From contig CAWBIT010000007.1 of NCBI GenBank assembly GCA_963789025.1, positions 1 to 64,000 on the forward strand: DNA of 64,000 bases, in the 5' to 3' direction. Every line of letters starts with the position of its first letter. Position 1 is the first letter of the stretch. The notes under the pieces are model-generated. The model was not told where the DNA came from. It worked only from the letters and a program-made list of their open reading frames with translations, and made no database searches. The stretch comes from AP-15 sp963789025. Lineage in GTDB: Bacteria; Pseudomonadota; Alphaproteobacteria; ATCC43930; CGMCC-115725. Below, piece after piece: positions 1-7,320 of the stretch. The position numbers were made by a program, and so were the translations under genes.

Positions 1-509
1 GTGATGAAGGCTACGTGGTCGGTAAAGCCCTGCCAATGACACGAGGCGTAGGCATAGCGCCCGCCGACATACCACAGGCGGTGCAGGCCCAACCCATCGA
101 CCGGCGTGAAGCCGATCTCGCGGGGCTCCGCCGGTTTCGAGATGTCGAAAACGCGCAACCCGGCGGTAAACGTCTTCTCACGCTTGGTGAAGGTTTCGGT
201 GATCGAGGCCTTGAAGTAGTCGTTCGGATCGGAATAGCCCTGCAGCACCCAGATATTCGGGGCATTGACCGTCAGCAACAGGTCGCCGTGGGTTTGCAGA
301 TGGAGCGCACGCGAGTTTGGCGGCGCCGCGACGAAGTTTACCGGGCGCGGCCGGCGGGGGTCGCAGATATCGGTGATCGTAAAGCCATCGCTGAACATGT
401 GGCCGACAAAGGCATGCCCCTTATGGACCATGACCTGCACGCCATCGCCGCGGCCGTTCTGGTCGGTGTGACCGACGAATTCGATATTGCGCGCCGAGAC
501 CGGGATCAT
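1..509 (-). CDS. LVIVD-repeat beta-propeller protein, N-terminal part (runs off the window)
   Basis: Only the first ~169 residues are present; the frame runs leftward out of the window without a stop. It starts at ATG 509-507, 44 bases after the MFS stop, so the two are probably one transcript. Two segments of the form 'FDI..P..P' (FTITDICDPRRPRPVNF and LRVFDISKPAEPREIGF) match the LVIVD-type propeller repeat. No signal peptide is visible. Such proteins often accompany transport or catabolic genes, but the substrate is unknown and I infer no enzyme activity. Confidence 0.6.
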   Translation of the reverse strand, partial: MIPVSARNIEFVGHTDQNGRGDGVQVMVHKGHAFVGHMFSDGFTITDICDPRRPRPVNFVAAPPNSRALHLQTHGDLLLTVNAPNIWVLQGYSDPNDYFKASITETFTKREKTFTAGLRVFDISKPAEPREIGFTPVDGLGLHRLWYVGGRYAYASCHWQGFTDHVAFI

Positions 510-553
510 GCTGCGGCTCCTCTCAATGGCATCGGATTCCTCCGATGTTCACG

Positions 554-1900
554 TCATTCGGTCGGCGGGGCGACTTCGTCGAGGGCGACGCCGCGCGGCT
601 CGGGTCCGACCTGCGTGACCGCCACCGCAGCGATTACCACGATGATGGCTATCGCGATGAACACCGCGTTCAGGCCAAACCCCCTCTGGATCCACAGGAA
701 CCCCGGGATCGCAAAGAATGCGCCGATCCGGCCGGCCGCCTGCGACAGGCCGAAGCCGGAGGCGCGAGCATTCGTCGGAAACACCTCGGAGATGAAGATC
801 TGCGAGGAGTTGCCGGCCAATTGCGTGAAGAAGATCATGAAGAAACCGACCCCCAGCACCATTGCCACGCTGTTGGCATTGGCCCACCACAGACCGAAGA
901 CTCCGGTCAGAACAAAGGCGACGATCGCGGTCGGTTTGCGGCCGAATTTTTCCAGCGCGAACATCATGAAGGCGCTGGCGCAAGGGAACGCGAGCGTTAT
1001 CCAGAAGATCGAATTCAGCGATTTGGCGATCGTGAAACCGCGTTCGACGAGGATGTTCGGCAGCCAGGCGCCGAGCCCGAGCGCGATGCCGAAAAACGCG
1101 ACGAAACAGATCATGCCGGCGATCACCCGGCGGGGATATTTGCGGAACACGACGCCGAACGGATCGCTGTGCGTATCGCTCGCCGCGCTGGTCGAGAGCG
1201 TCTCGAGCGGCACGGTTTTGAGCCCCATGCGTTGCAGGAGGTCGAGCGCCCGCTGGCCCTGGCCGTGCGTGGCAAGCCAGCGCGGCGACTCCGGCAGCGA
1301 AAAACGAAAGACGAAGACGATAAGCGCGCCGATGCCGATCAAAATCCAGATGCCGCGCCAGCCGATCGAATCGCGCAAGGTCAAGGTCAGCAACACGCCG
1401 ACTGGCCACGGCCAGGCACCGCCGATGAATTGCATCAGCGCGGTGATGCGGCCGCGGATGTTCTTCGGCGCGTATTCGGTGGTGTAGGAGAAGCACAGAG
1501 GCTGCTCGGCGCCGAGCCCGACCCCCGCGAGAAAGCGTCCGACGATGAGCCAAAAGAAACTGGGCGCGAGGGCCGCGCCGATCGTCGCGACGCCGAACAG
1601 CAGCAGGTTGAACTGGTAGATTGCTTTGCGGCCGAACCGATCGGTGAACTCGCCCTGGCCGAGGGTGCCGACGAACAGCCCGAGCGCCGTGGCGCTGCCC
1701 ACCCAAGGGATCTGCTGCTGGGTCACAAAGCCGCTGCGGAGGAGGTCTGGAACCAGCGCCCCGAAGATCGTGAAATCCATCACATCGAAAAAGTACCCGC
1801 CGGCGGCCAGCGCCAGCACCTGCCAATGGATCGGCCCCATCCGGGCGTTGTCCATCGCGTCGCCGACAAAGGACTCGATGGTTTGAACCGTCGGCGCCAT
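554..1900 (-). CDS. MFS transporter (sugar/aromatic-acid:H+ symporter type)
   Basis: 448-residue inner-membrane permease of the major facilitator superfamily. About twelve hydrophobic segments are visible. The loop signature DRFGRKA follows the second segment, and RFLAGVGLGAEQP and LPESPRWL are typical of the sugar and aromatic-acid symporter branch. The second half repeats the loop motif as LEKFGRKPTA. The start is ATG 1900, preceded on the minus strand by the strong ribosome site GGGGAGG. It heads a leftward pair with the propeller protein. Substrate cannot be told from sequence; a carboxylate or aromatic acid is as likely as a sugar. Confidence 0.85.
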   Translation of the reverse strand: MAPTVQTIESFVGDAMDNARMGPIHWQVLALAAGGYFFDVMDFTIFGALVPDLLRSGFVTQQQIPWVGSATALGLFVGTLGQGEFTDRFGRKAIYQFNLLLFGVATIGAALAPSFFWLIVGRFLAGVGLGAEQPLCFSYTTEYAPKNIRGRITALMQFIGGAWPWPVGVLLTLTLRDSIGWRGIWILIGIGALIVFVFRFSLPESPRWLATHGQGQRALDLLQRMGLKTVPLETLSTSAASDTHSDPFGVVFRKYPRRVIAGMICFVAFFGIALGLGAWLPNILVERGFTIAKSLNSIFWITLAFPCASAFMMFALEKFGRKPTAIVAFVLTGVFGLWWANANSVAMVLGVGFFMIFFTQLAGNSSQIFISEVFPTNARASGFGLSQAAGRIGAFFAIPGFLWIQRGFGLNAVFIAIAIIVVIAAVAVTQVGPEPRGVALDEVAPPTE

Positions 1901-1950
1901 AGGCCACCTCCCCTTCCGCCGCTTCGGCCTGGTTCAGGCCGGGCAGGCCC

Positions 1951-2045
1951 TCATTCACTGGTGATCAACTTCCGCACCATTCCCGGATATTCCGGGGTCT
2001 GGGAGCCGAGGATCGCTTCTTCTGGCGCCTTCGGCAACGGGTAGT
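1951..2045 (-). pseudogene. 3' remnant of an unknown gene severed at the island border
   Basis: An open minus-strand frame ends at TGA 1953-1951 and reads about 30 codons, including PEEAILGSQTPEYPGMVRKL, in good codon usage. It has no start: the frame meets the AT-rich TGGCCGGTTTTG repeat at 2045. It lies 50 bases upstream of the MFS gene in the same direction, so it was probably the gene before it in the operon. Family not recognised. Its truncation marks the left border of the island. Confidence 0.4.
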
Positions 2046-2076
2046 GGCCGGTTTTGGGGCTAGGTGGTCGGTTTTG
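2045..2076. repeat. paired TGGYCGGTTTTG repeat, IS-end-like
   Basis: TGGCCGGTTTTG (2045-2056) and TGGTCGGTTTTG (2065-2076) are spaced 20 bases apart. Short tandem TGGCC-type repeats are typical of the ends of IS21-like elements, and a similar pair lies at 5520-5552. No istA/istB genes are present, so this would be a relic. Confidence 0.3.
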
Positions 2077-2118
2077 CGCACAACTGCCGGGGGGATGGCA
2101 GAGTGCTCGCAAGGAAAG

Positions 2119-2484
2119 TTATGCGCCCGGCGGGTTGTCAGCGGCCTGTATCGCCGCTGCTTGTGCCTCTAACGATCTTCTCAAAACATCAGGAGCCGGA
2201 ATCAAATTCGGATTCACATTAATGGCTCCAAATTGCGCCTCGTAGGCGGCAACGGCATTTACAAATCCTATCGATAGGGCTTTGAATTGTTGGGGAGAAA
2301 ATGTTACAGTTGCCAACTCTTGGACGCTTGCTTGTCCACCACTTGGAGGGACATTTATACTACCTAGGCTTAAGCTGATGTCCCATGGTGTCATTAATAT
2401 TCGTGACAGGTTGCTATATAGTGCTTGAAAGCTGGGCGAACGTACCGGGTTTGGCCAAGCTGGATCAATCCTGGCATCGCTCAT
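2119..2484 (-). CDS. DUF3467-like protein
   Basis: 121 residues. The core 'ILMTPWDISLSLGSI...VTFSPQQFKALSIGF...YEAQFG' matches the DUF3467 pattern of small beta-rich proteins (SPxDF...MSPQHAKAL...YE..FG). The start is set at ATG 2484, which overlaps the stop of the upstream HTH gene as ATGA and has AGGAG a few bases before it. It is the third gene of the toxin-antitoxin unit and is probably translationally coupled to the antitoxin. Its function is unknown; a role in regulating or stabilising the antitoxin is only inference. Confidence 0.6.
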   Translation of the reverse strand: MSDARIDPAWPNPVRSPSFQALYSNLSRILMTPWDISLSLGSINVPPSGGQASVQELATVTFSPQQFKALSIGFVNAVAAYEAQFGAINVNPNLIPAPDVLRRSLEAQAAAIQAADNPPGA

Positions 2485-2981
2485 GCCGCTACTCCTAAGG
2501 AGGTTGCCGCAGTTGCCGCCATTGGAACGCCGAGCAAATTTGCGGCCCGTACTGGTCGCGTTGGCATCAACGAAGGTAGATCGGCGAAAAAGATTTTGGT
2601 ATTCCATACCTGAACGGGAGTTGCCGTATGGAGGCCAGAGCCTGCTATGGGATCAGGCCAGACACTATCATGCGCGAAGTCTTTGGGCGTCAACTTCTCA
2701 GGGGATAATGTCGCCGTCCACCCCGCGAGTTCGCTGAATGGAATGAAGCGGATCGTGAGAGCGACATCGAACGCAGAGGCGAGCCGCCTCAGTGTCGCAG
2801 CTTCGAAGTTTTCATAGTTCGGATCTTCGAGCGTAGAGATGCGGGATTGTCTCATGCCGCATTTTTCGGCGAGCTGTTTTTGTGTCCATCCCCTGGCTTC
2901 ACGAAGCATTAGTATTTGGGACGCAACGGTATTGCTAATATGCGCAGAGACATAGGCGTCTCGACGCAACTTACTCTTCAT
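2481..2981 (-). CDS. XRE-family HTH antitoxin/regulator
   Basis: The protein has a lambda-repressor-like helix-turn-helix at about residues 25-75 (GWTQKQLAEKCGMRQSRIS) followed by a tail (FIPFSELAGW...PKDFAHD) common in antitoxins paired with HigB-like toxins. The start is taken at ATG 2981, with GGAAGA just upstream and an 11-base overlap with the toxin stop; a longer frame reaches 3026. As in toxin-first HigBA units, it probably binds the palindromes upstream of the toxin and represses the operon. The C-terminal ~60 residues are low in recognisable motifs. Confidence 0.75.
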   Translation of the reverse strand: MKSKLRRDAYVSAHISNTVASQILMLREARGWTQKQLAEKCGMRQSRISTLEDPNYENFEAATLRRLASAFDVALTIRFIPFSELAGWTATLSPEKLTPKDFAHDSVWPDPIAGSGLHTATPVQVWNTKIFFADLPSLMPTRPVRAANLLGVPMAATAATSLGVAA

Positions 2982-3384
2982 CGTCTTCCAGATTTTCTTC
3001 GCAGTCGTATATATGGGGGCACGCATGATTGGAATCCCTTTGAAGATTTGAAAGCCGCTGCTCCGCGGTTTCTACATCGCTCTTTGGGATTTTCCATCCC
3101 TTCTCGATTGCTCCAGCCAGAATAATGAAACGCCTCCTACCGTAGTACGTACCGAGCGGCCTATATTTAACTCGGTTTCCAGAGATGCGAAGTTCAAAAA
3201 GATCATCTGTCCCGCGATACTTCGATACCCATCCCTCAGGCCATACCACGACATTCATGGCGGCCATTTGCCGGAGCCGATAGTCGATCTTAACGCAGTC
3301 TTCTCCCGGCAAGCCATCAAGCCAACGGCGGATCGGATTACGACCGGTGATCTCGACGTAATCCAAGAACGTCCAGCCGCCCAT
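2971..3384 (-). CDS. RelE/HigB-type toxin (phage Gp49-like)
   Basis: 137 residues of the RelE/ParE-fold family related to phage Gp49-like and HigB toxins, which cut mRNA at the ribosome. Family-like features are the N-terminal EITGRNPIRRWLDGL, the central ELRISGNRVKYRPLGTYY, and FIILAGAIEKGWKIPKSDVE, followed by a basic 'ETAEQRL' helix. It is the first gene of the operon; its stop overlaps the antitoxin start. The toxin-before-antitoxin order is that of HigBA. No clear ribosome site precedes the ATG, so a short or leaderless mRNA from the palindromic promoter region is possible. Confidence 0.75.
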   Translation of the reverse strand: MGGWTFLDYVEITGRNPIRRWLDGLPGEDCVKIDYRLRQMAAMNVVVWPEGWVSKYRGTDDLFELRISGNRVKYRPLGTYYGRRRFIILAGAIEKGWKIPKSDVETAEQRLSNLQRDSNHACPHIYDCEENLEDDEE

Positions 3385-3390
3385 GCGGAT

Positions 3391-3455
3391 ATCATATATA
3401 TATGATTTGGGTCAAGATTTCATTGACTCAATTCGTCGTATCATATATAAGTGAT
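3391..3455. promoter_or_regulatory. twin palindromic operator upstream of the toxin-antitoxin unit
   Basis: ATCATATATATATGAT at 3391-3406 is a perfect 16-base palindrome; 3440-3455 repeats it with 14 of 16 bases identical, 49 bases away. A TTGACC box on the minus strand lies between them. Position directly before the toxin ATG suggests autoregulation by the HTH antitoxin. Confidence 0.5.
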
Positions 3456-3530
3456 ATCGAGGTCGCTCGCAAAAGAGCCTATTTTCAAAGGGTTGGGTTC
3501 CTGTGCGGCGGGCTATTCGGAAACGATGGC

Positions 3531-3603
3531 GGGGGTAGCAGGTTCGCCGGGTATCGCTCTTACAAAGTGACACCGGCCGGTTCAAATCCGGCTACCTCCA
3601 CCA
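3531..3603 (+). tRNA. tRNA-like sequence, possible tRNA-Val(UAC) relic or attachment site
   Basis: GGGGGTA (3531-3537) pairs with TACCTCC (3593-3599) as an acceptor stem. GCCGG-TTCAAAT-CCGGC (3576-3592) is a textbook T arm. TCGCT-CTTACAA-AGTGA (3554-3570) forms an anticodon arm with UAC. The 3' end is A then CCA, with CCA duplicated. The D arm (3538-3553) is too short and does not pair, so this is probably a degenerate tRNA or a tRNA 3' end left by integration, not a working tRNA. Confidence 0.35.
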
Positions 3604-3658
3604 CCAAGCGGAGCCGGTCGCCGCTCCCAGCAGCGGCCAGCTCCTCGACCACAACCCA

Positions 3659-3741
3659 GGGATTGCCCCCTGAAGCGATGATCGTGGATACCAATATAGC
3701 GATATAGGTAGGCACCTTCTACCCGCTTCAGGGGCAACCCC
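3659..3741. repeat. inverted repeat before the transposase
   Basis: GGGATTGCCCCCTGAAGCG (3659-3677) and CGCTTCAGGGGCAACCCC (3724-3741) are inverted copies with one mismatch and one extra C, enclosing a 46-base AT-rich loop. It sits just before the transposase gene and may be an IS end duplicated head to head. No matching copy was seen after the transposase. Confidence 0.4.
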
Positions 3742-3746
3742 GCATC

Positions 3747-4646
3747 ATGGATTGCCCCATGAACATTCTTCCTCGCGACAAGCAGGTTGAAGCAATTGCC
3801 GCGCTCTGCGAGGGCGTCAGCGTCCGCGCGACGGAACGGCTTTCAGGCGTCAATCGTGGCACCATCCTGAGCCTCGGAGTCCGCGTCGGCGATGGTTGCG
3901 CCGTGCTGCACGACGCAATGATGCGCGGGCTGCACGTCAGCCGAATCGAATTGGATGAAGCGTGGAGCTTCGTCGCGAAAAAACAACGGCATCTGAAGCC
4001 GACCGATCCCGCCGATTATGGCGACACATATGTGTTCCTCGCTCTAGCCGGCGCGGGCAAGGCAATCATTTCCTGGCGCGTCGGTAAGCGCAACGGCGAG
4101 AACTGCCGCACCTTCCTCGCCGATCTCCGCGCCCGCGTCCTCGGGGTGCCGGAGATTTCATCCGATGCTTTCCCAGCCTACCCCGATGCGGTTGAGCGGG
4201 CGTTTGGGATTGAATGCACGTTCGGCACGATTGAGAAGCACTACGCAGTAGAGGCGGCGGTAGAAGCCGCGCGGCGGTACTCACCAGCTGCCGTAGTATC
4301 AGTAACCCGGACGCGGGTAATCGGGCAACCGACGAAGCTTTCGACCAGCTACATTGAGCGTCAAAACCTGACGCTCAGGATGCAGCAACGCAGGTTCACG
4401 CGGTTGACCAACGCGTTCTCGAAAAAGCTAGAGAACCATGTCGCCGCTGTCGCCCTCTATGTCGCGCACTACAATTTTTGCCGCGTCCACGAAACATTGC
4501 GTGTGACGCCAGCTATGCAGCTCGGCGTTACCGAGCACATTTGGACGATCGGCGAGTTGGTCGACGCGGCGCTTGATGGCATAGTCCCGGCACCGGGTGG
4601 CCGGCGCTATGGCCGGTTCACGGTAATTGACGGCGGGCGGGAATAG
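3747..4646 (+). CDS. IS1-like (DDE) transposase
   Basis: 299 residues of the IS1-related transposase type widespread in Bradyrhizobium and relatives. An N-terminal HTH (ATERLSGVNRGTILSLGVRV) is followed by a DDE core with IELDEAWSFV (first Asp), ISSDAFPAYPDAV (second Asp), and STSYIERQNLTLRMQQRRFTR with the conserved Glu. It ends in a KKLENHVAAVALYVAHYNFCR region. Length is normal and no frameshift is seen, so it may be active. ATG 3759 (MNILPRDKQ) is an alternative start that fits the family better. Confidence 0.75.
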   Translation: MDCPMNILPRDKQVEAIAALCEGVSVRATERLSGVNRGTILSLGVRVGDGCAVLHDAMMRGLHVSRIELDEAWSFVAKKQRHLKPTDPADYGDTYVFLALAGAGKAIISWRVGKRNGENCRTFLADLRARVLGVPEISSDAFPAYPDAVERAFGIECTFGTIEKHYAVEAAVEAARRYSPAAVVSVTRTRVIGQPTKLSTSYIERQNLTLRMQQRRFTRLTNAFSKKLENHVAAVALYVAHYNFCRVHETLRVTPAMQLGVTEHIWTIGELVDAALDGIVPAPGGRRYGRFTVIDGGRE

Positions 4647-4773
4647 AAACGCATATAATATAATGACCAATTGACAATTTAATTGTTTGTTGGTATAACA
4701 ACGAGGCGCTAAGCACGAGAAAGGGGTTATTGGCTATTGCGGCCGATTCACAATTCCTCCACAATTTTCGGCC

Positions 4774-5145
4774 ATGGGAGTAACGCCAATCGAGCTGTTC
4801 CGAAGCGGGAACAGCACGCACAGCAGGTTGCATGAAGTGGCAAGCGCACATGACCCCGGAACTCAAATTCGCGTTCCAGACGTTGACTCCTATGTGGACA
4901 CTTGGTCCCAGGAGATTTGGGTTTCGGCCGCCGCCGGCAATGGAGCTTCGTGTTGGAATGCTCTTGGCAACTGGAGAAAATCGTGGCGGCTCCCGGCGGG
5001 AAGCTCCTATCCCGATACCTTGCGCCTCTGGAATGATGATAACCCGCCGGGGCATTGGACGTGGGCGCCCGCCTATGACATGCCGCTTGATGATTTCAAG
5101 GCGCCCCTTGCACTAGTGACGCAATTGTTCAAGTCGCACCCTTGA
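4774..5145 (+). CDS. hypothetical protein (island cargo)
   Basis: 123 residues, not recognised. It is rich in Trp (eight, e.g. WSQEIW, NWRKSW, GHWTWAP) and contains neither a signal peptide nor membrane segments. It lies 127 bases after the transposase and 16 bases before the next gene in the same direction. No clear ribosome site precedes the ATG. Base composition is lower in GC than the chromosome. The operon-like spacing with the next gene is the main reason to accept it. Confidence 0.4.
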   Translation: MGVTPIELFRSGNSTHSRLHEVASAHDPGTQIRVPDVDSYVDTWSQEIWVSAAAGNGASCWNALGNWRKSWRLPAGSSYPDTLRLWNDDNPPGHWTWAPAYDMPLDDFKAPLALVTQLFKSHP

Positions 5146-5161
5146 TCGGGGGAGAAGGACA

Positions 5162-5488
5162 ATGCTTCTCTTCACATCAAAAACGCGCAGCCTAATTGAC
5201 TCGGCGGTTCAGCGCCTGCCCGATGAAGCGCGCCGACAGCTCTGGCAGACTTGGGCTAAGGAAAATCCTCAATTAAGACGGCCGGGCGGCATAACGGATG
5301 ATAGCGGCCCTCCGCCGCCGCGCGACGTGGTTCTTGTAATGCAATCTGCTTTGGTTGACCTAGAGGCCGCTAAACGACGAGAGATGAATGCGCCGCACTT
5401 ATCGGAAGACGAAATTTCCGACCTGGAGAGCGACCTAACTTATATCATTGCCGTTTCGCAGCTCTTACAGCAAATCCCCATTCGCTAG
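5162..5488 (+). CDS. hypothetical protein (island cargo)
   Basis: 108 residues, not recognised; predicted soluble, mainly helical and charged (SAVQRLPDEARRQLWQTWAK; LSEDEISDLESDLTYI). The ribosome site GGGGGAGAAGGA lies directly before ATG 5162, and the gene starts 16 bases after the preceding unknown gene, so the two are probably one transcript. No toxin, nuclease or HTH motif was found. Confidence 0.45.
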   Translation: MLLFTSKTRSLIDSAVQRLPDEARRQLWQTWAKENPQLRRPGGITDDSGPPPPRDVVLVMQSALVDLEAAKRREMNAPHLSEDEISDLESDLTYIIAVSQLLQQIPIR

Positions 5489-5519
5489 CGAAAAGAGTGG
5501 AGTCGCGCCCTTTGCGAGG

Positions 5520-5552
5520 TGGCCTACTTTGAACCGTGAGTGGCCGAATTAG
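5520..5552. repeat. paired TGGCC repeat, IS-end-like
   Basis: TGGCCTACTTTG (5520-5531) and TGGCCGAATTAG (5541-5552) are spaced 21 bases apart, resembling the pair at 2045-2076. The remaining 5553-5780 stretch shows no convincing gene. Confidence 0.25.
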
Positions 5553-5780
5553 GCCAGTACCCGGCAACGGCAAATCGCCCTGTCGCGACTGCCCTCTGCC
5601 CGGCTGTACTTACCGCTCGACGGCTTTTTGTCGATGCCGGCAACGGCCAGCGTCAGCGGCTCGTGGTGCGGGAAGAAGCGGGTGATGGCGCGTCCTGGCG
5701 TCGACAGAACTCCCGCCGTGCAGCGCCAAGACGGGTATGAGATTAAATCGTCCCTGATCCTGCAGCCCGCCGATCGGCTG

Positions 5781-5936
5781 TCACGTCCGGGTTTTCCGCC
5801 TCGCGCCGGCAAGGACCAATCCCGCGATAAATCCGATGATGGCGCCGCTCGGACCAATCGCAAACATCGCCGTCATGCTGGCGAACACGAGATCACCGAC
5901 CGGCACTCCAAGCAGCGCTACCAGAAATCGACGCAT
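5781..5936 (-). CDS. small hydrophobic membrane protein, 51 aa
   Basis: The minus-strand frame from ATG 5936 to TGA 5783-5781 encodes 51 residues: two hydrophobic stretches (FLVALLGVPVGDLVFASMTA and GAIIGFIAGLVLAGA) and a basic end (RRKTRT). This looks like a two-helix inner-membrane protein. No clear ribosome site and no family recognised. Kept because the hydrophobic pattern with a positive tail is unlikely by chance. Confidence 0.35.
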   Translation of the reverse strand: MRRFLVALLGVPVGDLVFASMTAMFAIGPSGAIIGFIAGLVLAGARRKTRT

Positions 5937-6029
5937 TAACGATGCAGTCTTGCCGCTGGGTGCGAGCTACCGGGTGCGGCTAGCCGAATCGGCGCTCGCC
6001 AAAGTGGGACCCGGAGACAGTGCCGCCGT

Positions 6030-6545
6030 TCAGTAGCTGGCCGCCGCGGCCGGGAGAGCGCTGGCGCGCGGCACAAGAGCCGGATTAACGATCTGGGCTA
6101 GGGCGTATTGGGGCGGAACGAGCCGCGCATACCACGCATCGCGACGAACATACCACTGGCTACCGCTCACCGCATTCGCCCAACTCGTCAAGTCGAGCAC
6201 CGCGATGAAGACCTGCTCGCCCGGGACGACCGCCACATTGGTTGTTTGATTGTAATCGAGATACTGGTTCTGGGGCACGATATGGTAGACCCCGGGGTTA
6301 ACGTCGCGATAGAGAGCGCCACCAGGCTCAACCGATCCGACATACACCCCATTCACGTCGATATTGGCGACATTGAGGCTCTCGGAGGGGTCCCACAGAC
6401 GGTAGAACCAGATCCGGGCTTGGCCTGGCGGCGGTGCCGCAATCTGCGGCGCGGGCGGGGTGGCACAAGCGGCCGCCGACAACATCAGCAGCAAGCCTGC
6501 CGCCTTGACCCTATCGCGTAGTTGTGAAAAAAGCACCATCATCAT
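6030..6545 (-). CDS. putative lipoprotein (DUF2846-like)
   Basis: 171 residues. An N-terminal signal segment (AAGLLLMLSAAACATPP) ends in a lipobox with Cys near residue 27, so it should be a lipoprotein. The body has 'ARIWFYRLWDP', 'VNGVYVGSVEPGGALYRDVNPGVYHI' and 'VVPGEQVFIAV', the layout of DUF2846-type proteins, which have no assigned biochemical function. The signal segment is unusually preceded by a charged stretch (SQLRDRVKA), so a start a few codons later is possible. It lies directly downstream of the broken cupin gene. Confidence 0.65.
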   Translation of the reverse strand: MMMVLFSQLRDRVKAAGLLLMLSAAACATPPAPQIAAPPPGQARIWFYRLWDPSESLNVANIDVNGVYVGSVEPGGALYRDVNPGVYHIVPQNQYLDYNQTTNVAVVPGEQVFIAVLDLTSWANAVSGSQWYVRRDAWYARLVPPQYALAQIVNPALVPRASALPAAAASY

Positions 6546-6657
6546 CGGCCTTGTTTTCTCGCTTGCGCCGAGCGCCGCCCCGTTTTAGACGTGGCCGAGC
6601 CGTGCCGAAACGCGCTACCGCAGCGCCGCGATGTCTTTGCCATGCCGTGGCCCTCCG

Positions 6658-6982
6658 TCAGTCCTGGACCTTGTTGAAGTCGTAGGCGCCGACCCCTTGT
6701 AGCAGCAGAAACTGGCAGTCCTCGCCGCCACCGTTCGAGATGCGGTGCGGCGTCTTCGGCGGGATCTGGTAGCGGACGCCGGCAGCAAGCCGCTCGTCGC
6801 CGCGCGGCGCCCGCGTCTCGACCCGCAATATGCCCACCAGGCAGAAATACCAGTCGGTGACCCGCGGTGTGGTAGTGCCACGGGATCACGTCGCCGGGCG
6901 CCAGCGTGTAGAGCCGCGCCCGCATGTCGCTGCCCTCCGCGATCGCCTCGATGTTCTTGACCGTGTAGCTTGGGCCGGTCAT
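6658..6982 (-). pseudogene. cupin-domain protein broken by a one-base insertion
   Basis: A single-domain cupin of about 108 residues. The first frame reads MTGPSYTVKNIEAIAEGS...IPWHYHTA with the metal-binding HxH. The second frame continues DWYFCLVGILRVETRAPRG...RYQIPPKTPHRISN...FNKVQD and stops at 6660-6658. The frame is lost at the CCC run 6861-6863 (GGG on the coding strand); removing one base restores YHTAVTDWYF. The start is ATG 6982 with GGAGG six bases upstream. It is either a true pseudogene or an assembly error. Confidence 0.6.
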
Positions 6983-7109
6983 CGCAGCCTCCATCGTGAT
7001 GCTCGCGAGAACATATATGTGGTTCTAATTTTACAGGCCCGCCGCGGGCTGCTCCTCGAGCTGCAGCAGGCGCGCGCGCCGCGGCCGCACCAGGTCTTCG
7101 GTGCGGTCC

Positions 7110-7205
7110 AGGCGACGTCGGATCGGCGCGATATTCTGATCAACAATGCCGGCATCGGCGCCGCTAGTCCCCGTCAGACCAGCACCGAGGGGTTTGAAAC
7201 CAAGT
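7110..7205 (+). pseudogene. short-chain dehydrogenase fragment
   Basis: The plus-strand frame reads RRDILINNAGIG...TEGFET, the central NNAG segment of short-chain dehydrogenases. The Rossmann start and the YxxxK catalytic part are missing on either side. About 30 codons survive. 7206-7320 shows nothing else. Confidence 0.45.
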
Positions 7206-7320
7206 CCTGGCCCGTTGGAAGTTTTCGCCGCCCTGCTTTCGACGCCTTAAGCGATCGGTGCTACCAAGATCGCCGAAACTGTGCGAATCTGGTGAGTGAA
7301 CAGGGGTGACTGACATCTAA

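Noticed and set aside
15..2044. Long plus-strand open frames opposite the MFS gene
   Set aside because: They are GC-rich shadows of the minus-strand transporter, with Arg/Pro-rich translations and no family likeness.
5540..6036. Three overlapping plus-strand small frames
   Set aside because: Codon use is poor and no ribosome sites are present; the minus-strand 51-residue membrane protein explains part of the stretch better.
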